Assembly: GCA_024741835.1 (NCBI GenBank)
Contig: JAENRP010000213.1
Span: 1-64,000 of the forward strand
Direction of reading: 5' to 3'
Length of the DNA: 64,000 bases
Origin: Diplocarpon mali
Taxonomy: Eukaryota > Ascomycota > Leotiomycetes > Helotiales > Drepanopezizaceae
Below the pieces are notes generated by a model. The model ran no database searches, was not told where the DNA came from, and was given only the letters and a program-made list of their open reading frames with translations. The position numbers and the translations under genes are program-made. This document shows positions 56,793-64,000 of the stretch, in pieces. Position 1 is the stretch's first letter; each line of letters opens with the position of its first letter.

Positions 56793-58745
56793 TCACACCT
56801 TTTTCGCATCGTCGACAGCTACTTTCTCCAAGATAACATCATCACTGATACTCGTACGGTCCAGCACGGCTCTCTCCACGGAAGGGTAGACAAGATCAGC
56901 GCCCTCCCCGTGCCATCCCTCGGGATCAGTCAGCTTCCAACGAGCTCTGAGGAACCTCTCGCGGACAGCCCTCGTCATACCCACGATCCGCAGCTGCACC
57001 CTCTTGCCACCATGGAGACGGATGTCCTCTCTCAGCTCGCCCAGAGCGAGGATCGCAGTCACGTCGACGAACGGCACGGCTGTGAAGTCCCACACGACGA
57101 CCGACAGCGGGACATCCTTCAAGACGACGCGCTGCACCGCAGCCACGCTCCCCTGTGGCGCCCGGGCCGGCTTTCTCGTCGACGAGCTGGATGGCGTCGA
57201 GGACCGACCGCTTGCCGCGGTGGGCGTTGGGGTAGAAGATGGAGTCGTTGAAGCGGACGACCACTGTGTCGTCGGGTATCGTCAGGCTGGCGGGCTCGGT
57301 CCGGCTGCTCCTTTCGTCTGCGCCGGGCTGGTTGGCGGCCGACGCCCTTCTCGGGAGGCCAAAAGCCTCGTCCTGGGTGTTGGCGAAGATGGCGGGGGTG
57401 ATGAAGGCGGACCGGATCATGGTCCAGGCCACCGACCAGGCGGCGGCACAGCCGATGCCGATTTCTGCCGAGACGAAGATGGTGAGCCAGAACGAAGCCA
57501 TGGCGGCCACGAAATCGGCCAGGGAGATTCTCCAGTAGCGGTAGAACGCCGACACGGGCCCGACGAGGTGGAGGACTGCCATGATCTGTCCTGTGGTGAG
57601 CGCAGAAGCCATGAGCATCCCGCCGAGAACTTACAATGATTGCCGACAGGGTGGTCTTGGGAAGCCAGTACAGCGCCGGGCTGACGACGTACAGCGTCAG
57701 GAGGATGAAGGCCGAGGTCACGATACCGCTGAGCGGACTCCGGACGTGGCATTCGGAATTGACAGCCGTGCGGGACATGGCGCCGCCGACGGGCATCGCA
57801 CCAAAGAAGCTGTTCACCAGGTTCGTGAGGCCGAGGTAGGTGAGTTCCTGGCTCTCGTCGATGAGGGAGCCGTTTCGCCGGCTGAACGCCTTTCCAACTG
57901 CGAGGTGTTCGAGGGCGCCGGCGATCAGAGGTGCAATCGCACGCACGGCGACCTTGGAGATGAGTGCGCCGTCGTGCGCCCGTGGAGGAGCGATCCCACT
58001 ACGCGGCGCGGTAGCAGTGCGTGGTCTTGATGAACCTGCCGGGACAGTCGAGGAGGCGCCCGTCGCTCGATACACCAGCCAGCTCGTCGTCAGCAGCAGA
58101 AGAGGTCGGCCTTACGGAGTCTCGACCTTGCTGATAGCCCACCGGAGATCCCGACCACGGTCCTTGTTGCCGAGGTAGCTGACGAGGGTGAAGATGACCA
58201 GGACGACGACGGCGCGGCTGCTTGCCATGTACTTGACGACATGGTGCTCCTCCCCCCATCTCTTCCCCACCTTCTCGAGGCCGAGGAGGATGAGGATGGT
58301 GCCGATGCCAACGCCGCACGTTGGGCCGCTCCAGTCGGGAAGCCGTTTGAGAACATCGCCAATGACCGGGAACACGCCGGTCGGGACATCGCTGAGCCCG
58401 ACGAGCAGACGCCGGGCTCTCTGACTTGCCTTGCGAGGTTCCCATGAACACACAGATGGCGGCGGGGAGCCAGCTCGAGTAGAGGCCGTTCTCGACGGGA
58501 ATCGTTGCGATCTTTGCGTAGGCGAGGCCCTGAGGGATGAGCATCACGCCGAGGGTGAGGCCCGCGATCGAGTCGGTGATCAGCCAGGACAGGATCGGAA
58601 CTTTGTCGAGGAGGTAGGGCGTCGTGGCCAGGGGAAGCTGGGGGGCGCCGGCGACGATGAACCCTCCGACTCTCTGCGTGGTGGTGTCCGTCTCGACCAT
58701 CGTCTTGAAGTCGTCGACTCGCTCGCTTACGGAAAACCTCGCCAT
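56793..58745 (-). pseudogene. SulP-family sulfate permease, internally deleted and frameshifted
   Basis: SulP transporters import sulfate or other anions at the plasma membrane through a 14-helix domain followed by a cytoplasmic STAS domain. The start MARFSVSERVDDFKTM leads into transmembrane segments DSIAGLTLGVMLIPQGLAYA and WLPAAICVFMGTS. Near 58,430 the sequence jumps, in another frame, to LVGLSDVPTGVFPVIGDVL, omitting what should be roughly 100 or more residues of helices 3-5. It then continues KRLPDWSGPTCGVGIGTIL to ISKVET, a 117-bp intron (58,115-57,999), ELTYLGLTNLVNSFFGAMPV, a 49-bp intron (57,634-57,586) and IMAVLHLVGPVSAF. Near 57,150 a second frame change precedes the STAS part (LSVVVWDFTAVPFVDVTAIL), which ends at 56,793. 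Both introns are intact, so the loss is recent. Assembly collapse is an alternative. Confidence 0.75.
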
Positions 58746-61252
58746 TTTTGGCTTCCTCGGATGGGATCTGTACGGCTGCACTGAGTCGCTTTTGGGGAGG
58801 AGGGGGGGGGCTTGTGCTATGACTTTTATATGTCACTGTGAAGTGATGAGGATGAGTTGCACGGAGAACGAGCCGGGGAAAAGGTTAATATAGCAATTAC
58901 AGATGGTATGGCCACACAAGACTCGACTGCTCGTGACTTTGTGAGAGCTCGAAGATGCAAAGACAGGCCCAGACCAATGGGGAAGGGCAAGCGCCTCTCC
59001 CTAACTGTGGTATTCCTCAGACTCCCCCTCCCTCGGTGCATTTTCGCACTTGCTCGGTCTTTCTCAGCAGCTCTAGGAGAGGTCGAGTCTCGCGATGGGC
59101 CACTGTTCCATGTGAATTCGCCCACTCGAACGAGTGGCTGGCTGAGCATCTCTGTGTGTTTCCCGTTCCCGACCCCTCCAAGCGCTTGCAGCTCATGCGT
59201 GACTAGATATAGAACCTAGTTGACAGCGCTACTTCGGTCTGGCTCGTTGGCGTTGTCTTCACGCCTCGGGAGCCTGGAGATGGAGATCCATGTACGACAT
59301 GCTTTGTCCTGCAAGAGACGGTGATTCGTCCTTTCGGCTCGACACTTGCTCGTGTATAGATATACAATAAGGCATGACTCGGATCGGAGTCCAAGTCGTA
59401 AAGAAAGAAGAAGAAGAAGCAGCAGAAAGGAAAGATCCCGAGCTAGGTACACAGGCCGAAGACTGGGAGAGCCGATGACATATCCCACGACCGAAAGACA
59501 CGAGAAACTAAATGTTGTTTTCCACTCCCCAGGGCGGCTGACACTGCTGGCTGGCTGCCCGCGTCACACTTCTATCGCGGAGGATCCTAAAGATAACACC
59601 GCGGGTCGGTCGCAACTCTTATGTTTCGCGCCGATCGAGGAGCACATGCCAGCAAGGTGGTCAAAGATCGTAACCTTCATCCTTTCTCATCAGACTCCAA
59701 TCCAGTCGTCGACAATCAGCCCCCGAAGCGCGCCTCGAGCCGACCGTGCAAGCTGATCACTCCCTTGATACCCACTGGCTTGTATAAAAAGGCTGGAAGT
59801 TGATAACGAGCAAGTTCGCGGGGAACCCTGCCGGTCCACGCTTCGACAGTGGCTTACTGTGCTGTGCTGTGCTGATCCTGACTACGCTGACGGCAGGACG
59901 GGAGGAACGTCCTCTCCACTCGCAGAGACTCTACCCCTCCTTAATATCTAAGGGCTTAATGGCGAGTGCCCTCCAGTGCGAAGGGCTTGTTTCCTGTGGG
60001 AGAGCTCAGTGTTGACATCAACCCGGCGGACGAACTGTTGACTCGCTTAGCGACGCGCACGCGGTCGCTAAGGTAGGAGGTATCCATACCAAGCTTTGAC
60101 GAGCCAGTGCGCCGATTCTCTTGGCCAGGTACACAGTATGGCTGAAGTGAAGCCTTGACCAGGTCGAACCAAGCTCGGGCTATTGTGCTGTGCTATAGCT
60201 GGGATGGGACGGCGTGGCGTACTTATACGCGGCCCAGGACTCTGCAACCCGGGTTTCCGACAGTGGCTCTTGACGACGATGCTTCTCTATTACATAACAT
60301 ATGGAATGCACAATACACATTTAGTTTCTCATAGAAAGAGCTACAGACAGCAGTTAAGTGCTGTCCCCACTCTCTAGTAAGGGTTCAGTACTAATTCCAA
60401 AGGAGAGTAACTCTATCAGTCTTTACATTGCTTTCTACCAAGTTCTAATGCATTAAAAGTATGCTAAGCATCACAATTTAATACAACCCATCCCTCAGCC
60501 TCAGCCACAGATCTACCACGCTTTGATCTTCTCTTGCTTGAACCTCGAAGCTTGTGGTTTGGTCCCCGACTAACGCGCGGACCACTTGGCTATATTATAT
60601 ATACTGGAGACACTCCCCTACTAAGCTAGAGATGGATTCCCCCTGCTGACCAGGGATAATACCCCTCTGATTGACCGTTGTGTCCCTGCAGGAGGGGCGG
60701 GAGGGAAAAGGTGCGCTAACCCTGTTGTAAAGGTATAAAGGAGGAATTTTATTTTGGAGAAGACGTGGTTGGGGGCAAGACGAAGGGTGGGTAGCAGGGC
60801 CTTGAGAATGTTACCCCTCTACTTAAACATACAGGAGATTCGGAGGTTCCGAGGTAAGGGAGGAGAGGGTAAACATACCGAGCCAAAGGAAATATCACGA
60901 GAGGTGGATTGAGCAGGGACGACGGCAGCGCGAGAGCTCCATTTTGTCACAACACTTGCCTGTCACGTGGGAGCCTGGAAAGAAATACTTCATCTGTTTT
61001 CTCGGTTTACGAAGCTGGTTTGGCCCGCTGCTACAACCCCAGACCCTACCGACTGAAAAGTAAGAGAGACCCTTCCCAAGGAAACTCTGCGGAGCCGCTG
61101 AGCGAAAGTACTACCGGGAAAGACAACATTAAAAGAAAAACATCATAAGCATGGGGGAAAAACATCCCAGCTTGTGCCCTCTCCGTAAAAGCAATTGCGA
61201 TTCGCAAAAGCTCTCGAAGAAATGGTCTCGACAGAAAATCGGTCAGAAATCC
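58746..61252. other. 2.5-kb intergenic stretch; one tRNA-like sequence
   Basis: No open frame has recognisable content. The segment contains the likely promoter of the permease gene (58,746-59,200), two short related stretches with CGACAGTGGCT (about 59,846 and 60,260), and a tRNA-like A/B-box pair described separately. Confidence 0.45.
60522..60592 (-). repeat. tRNA-like sequence, possible SINE head or tRNA relic
   Basis: On the minus strand TAGCCAAGTGGTCCGCGCG, a good A-box match, is followed about 45 bases later by GAGGTTCAAGC, a B-box match. This is the spacing of an internal RNA polymerase III promoter. The acceptor and T stems do not pair convincingly, so it is not an intact tRNA. No poly-A or duplicated flanks were identified. 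Confidence 0.35.
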
Positions 61253-62760
61253 TCACAGCTCCTCAGCCCGCGGCTCCGAGCTTACCCCTTCGCCGGGCAG
61301 CGTGACTTCATCCTTCACGGCGCTCTTGACCCTCTCCCAGAATGCCTCGCCGTTTTCCGGGTCGGCAGCGAACAGGTGGTCGAGGACCATCTTCTTCGGT
61401 GTCTCCCCCATCCATTGGAACAGGGAAAAGTCTCTGAACTCGTCCGCGCGGAAGACCTCCAGCATCTCGACGGGCTCGTCGCCGATGTTCTCGACAAAGT
61501 GGCCCATGTTCCTCGGTACGATACCGACGTCGCCGGGCGTGTAATCGAATGTGCGCGCGCTGCCTTCGGCCGCGAAGATTGTGATGCGGGCCCGTCCCTG
61601 GAGGAAGAAGGACCACTCGTCGGCGTTCGGGTGCCAGTGCATCTCGCGAATCGCCCCCGGGTCGATGGTAACGCGGGCGGCGGCGATCGTCTTGGAGATG
61701 GGGAAGTTCTTCGAGTCCGTGATGCGGACTTCTCCCCCAGTCGTCTTCTTCGGAGCCTGGTCCATCATCTTGTGCGTGAAGTTGTACTTGGACTTCTTGA
61801 CCCCTTTGCCGCTCGGCTTCTCGTCTTCGATCGATCCTGGCGTCGAGCCTTGGAAGATGTACTTCTCCCCATCGGGGATATGGGCGAAGACCTTCGAAGC
61901 CAGGTTGAAGTTCTTCGCGATCACGGATTTCGGTGTGTGGGCTACGATTACTGCTCAGTATGCACAAGAACTGCTGAGTGGGAAACGACGTACCAAGCCA
62001 GTCTGTCAAGATAAACGTAGATTCTTCGGAGAATCCACCGTCGTCAAATACCAAAAGAAATTCCGTCCCGTTCTCGCCGAGACCTTGCAGCGAGTGAGGC
62101 ACCCCACTGGGAAAGTACCAGAGGTCGCCCTTCTTCAAGTCATCGAAGAAGCTGCCGCCATCGTAGTCAATGGCTGTAACTCGAACTTCTCCGTCCAGCA
62201 CGTACGCCCATTCAGCTTCCTTGTGCCAGTGCAGCTCGCGAATGACGCCTTCGTCAAGTCGCATGTTGACTGAAGCCAGCTCGACGCTGGAGCCAAGCTC
62301 TCTCACTGTTGTCTGTCTCGTCCATCCGCCCTCCTGTATATCATCAGCACTCGCGAACACAGAGGAGCCCTAACCAGAATGAAGCTCATACCTCAATTCG
62401 GACATGAGAATCCGCGAAGGACCATCGCATGTTGGCCATATTCCCGTGATCAGTACTGGGTGGTCTGACCATGTCTGGGCTTTGTCGGGAGCGCTCCCAG
62501 TTCCACGGCCCCAGGACAGAGGCACCCAATCCATTGCGATATGGCAGTGGATCGAGTTTATCGCCAACGGTATCCACGGCTTTGTCCAAAGGGTCTTTGA
62601 AGCCCGGGGTGTATGGCTTTCCAGCTCTCGAATTCTTCAATTTCGGAGGAAGATTCATGCCGTCGAGCAGGCGCTGTCGGGGACTGTCCTGGACCGGAAA
62701 CGCGAGGCCAAGTTCGCTCAGCGCGATGCTGAGCAGCGTGAGCGAATTCTGCAGCTTCAT
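61253..62760 (-). CDS. Oxalate decarboxylase, bicupin, secreted
   Basis: Three exons: 62,760-62,392; 62,333-61,994; 61,941-61,253, giving 465 residues with introns of 58 and 52 bp whose joins keep frame (IEEGGW; TDWLAHTPKS). Oxalate decarboxylase converts oxalate to formate and CO2 using manganese. A signal peptide covers about residues 1-20 ([20 protein letters not shown]). Cupin 1 has HWHKEAEW (His158, His160, Glu164) and His203 in SGVPHS. Cupin 2 has HWHPNADEW (His338, His340, Glu345) and His384 in RNMGHF. The lid segment SEEST (about 225-229) corresponds to the SENST lid of bacterial OxdC, whose Glu is needed for decarboxylation, favouring decarboxylase over oxidase. Length fits the fungal family. 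Confidence 0.92.
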
Positions 62761-64000
62761 CCTCTAAATTCAGGTAGGGACTTTGATTCTCTAGTGTAAT
62801 AGTTTGAAGCTTTCCGGGTCCCGATGCTCTGTAAGATCTGTGAAAAAGTGATGTGGGGGAGTTTGTTTTCTTTTTTTGGAGAGGGGGGGACGACTCCCCT
62901 GGGCCACGGCAGAGCTTGGATGAAAGGTTTGAAGGTATGAGCTTGCTCTTGACGAGTTTTGCAATATCATTTTTGAAGCTCTGACCCTGGCGACCGTTAC
63001 CTGCGAAACGTTATAGCCGGGGGATACCTAGGCTCAAGCGGCCAATAGCTATCCCTAACTTGCTGCAGTTGCCACCGAGCCATCACCGGTGGCTCACCCC
63101 GAGCGAAGACCGACAGTTCAAGTGGGCGTCGCGGCTTTGGCACCAAAACGGAACAGGAGAACCAGAGGGAGTATAATGATGGCTTGGTGCCAAGGTACCG
63201 TAGATAACCTGCGTTCCATCAATTGCTCGGGCAAAGCTTGTCCCCACGGGATTGCAATTGCTTTCCCCTCCTACCCCGCTAAACTGCCCGCCTTAAGCGA
63301 GAGATATATAAACATGCCACTGCACTGTACTACACAGGACTGCAGCTGCTTCGCCTCCGAGACTTCGCCGCTTCGCAGTAAAGCTGGAGCGACAGGATTC
63401 ACGCAGCTTCTCCGTTGGCGCATCGGGCTTGAAGCCTCCAGGCGGCCTGGCCTGTGATACGCTGCTGTGTCTTGACGCTTGCAAGTTGCAAGTTGCGACT
63501 CGCTGCCTGGAGGTCTGAGTGGGATAGTCCCGCAAACTTCTTCATTGCAGGCGTGAGAAACAGCACATTAGTGTCAACTCTAGTAGGGTTTTTACAGTTG
63601 GTTTGCAAGCTTAAAATGCACTTCCAATTGATGTGTATCTGGCCTGCGGCGAAGATGTATCTTGCTTCGGGTGGTACGCATCATTGTTGTTGCTGTTAAT
63701 GCATTTCTCCTGTATTTCTCACGCATCTGGACTTGCTGCATTCTAAAGCGTGGGGCAGGTCAAAGACAATTTCTCATTATAGATCTAGCCCTGGAAGGCT
63801 AAGTGTTCCGAGGACCGCGCATCGTGACGACACATCCAGGCCTACAGTTTGTTAGCGACCTACGAGCCGACACCGTTTTTCTGCTACCTCCACCTCTGAA
63901 AACTCACAGAGCTAAAATTCCACAAATCCGCCGACGAGTTGTCTGCGAGGGTGGCTTTGAAGATCGGTTTTCCTCTGCCTCTGGCCGTTTGTCCAGATAT
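62761..64000. other. Intergenic region upstream of oxalate decarboxylase; no gene supported
   Basis: The first few hundred bases should hold the oxalate decarboxylase promoter. A GAGAGGGGGG purine run lies near 62,880. The frame at 63,089-63,457 (plus) has no motif and overlaps competing frames. A short GCAAGTTGCAAGTTGC duplication is at about 63,480-63,495. Confidence 0.45.

Overview
The window looks like a piece of a filamentous ascomycete (Pezizomycotina) genome with a two-compartment layout. The evidence is short GT-AG introns of about 46-60 bp in conserved genes, fungal-type TAF5, Med11, Vps5 and bL31m, and a large AT-rich block with a strong repeat-induced point mutation (RIP) signature. 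No species can be named from the sequence.

Positions 1 to about 37,760 are an AT-rich, gene-free block made of nested and decayed LTR retrotransposons. Reading frames of Gag, protease, integrase, reverse transcriptase (RT) and RNase H are recognisable but riddled with TAG and TAA where CAG, CAA or TGG codons are expected. Four insertions can be bounded to the base by paired LTRs and 5-bp target duplications: a Ty1/Copia element at 9,668-14,741 (TTAAT); a Ty1/Copia element at 17,106-25,609 (ATTCT); a Ty3/Gypsy chromovirus on the minus strand at 29,287-36,453 (TTAAG); and a miniature terminal-repeat element (TRIM-like, 85-bp LTRs), present as a tandem dimer at 19,492-20,398 (CTACC) and as a single copy at 27,027-27,534 (CTCAC). 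These sit inside older fragments: a plus-strand Copia fragment (640-3,690), a minus-strand element with Copia domain order (about 3,870-15,440), a plus-strand Copia fragment (about 15,540-26,813) and a plus-strand Gypsy fragment (about 28,106-37,760). The miniature element shares its primer-binding site and polypurine/LTR junction with the 17,106-25,609 Copia, so that family is its likely helper. A roughly 23-bp imperfect palindrome (CTCCTAGGCC ... GGCCTGCGAG) occurs about 23 times, singly and in tandem, partly in frame inside polyproteins of unrelated elements, where it reads as a PRPGLRV-like peptide on either strand.

At about 37,765 composition changes abruptly to gene-bearing, higher-GC DNA. 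The genes are: a secreted LPMO-like / chitin-binding type-4 protein (+, 40,183-40,962); Mediator subunit Med11 (-) and TFIID subunit TAF5 (+) head to head over a 351-bp shared promoter; retromer sorting nexin Vps5 (+); mitochondrial ribosomal protein bL31m (-); a flavin-reductase-like protein (+); a GNAT acetyltransferase relic (-); a SulP sulfate permease gene (-) that lacks an internal block and changes frame; and a bicupin oxalate decarboxylase (-). Transcription (Med11, TAF5), endosomal sorting (Vps5) and mitochondrial translation (bL31m) are housekeeping functions. The secreted protein, the permease and the oxalate decarboxylase are accessory functions of a saprotroph or pathogen. There is a 39-N assembly gap at 41,313-41,351. 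The intergenic stretches at 51.3-56.8 kb and 58.7-61.2 kb hold only weak coding traces and one tRNA-like sequence.
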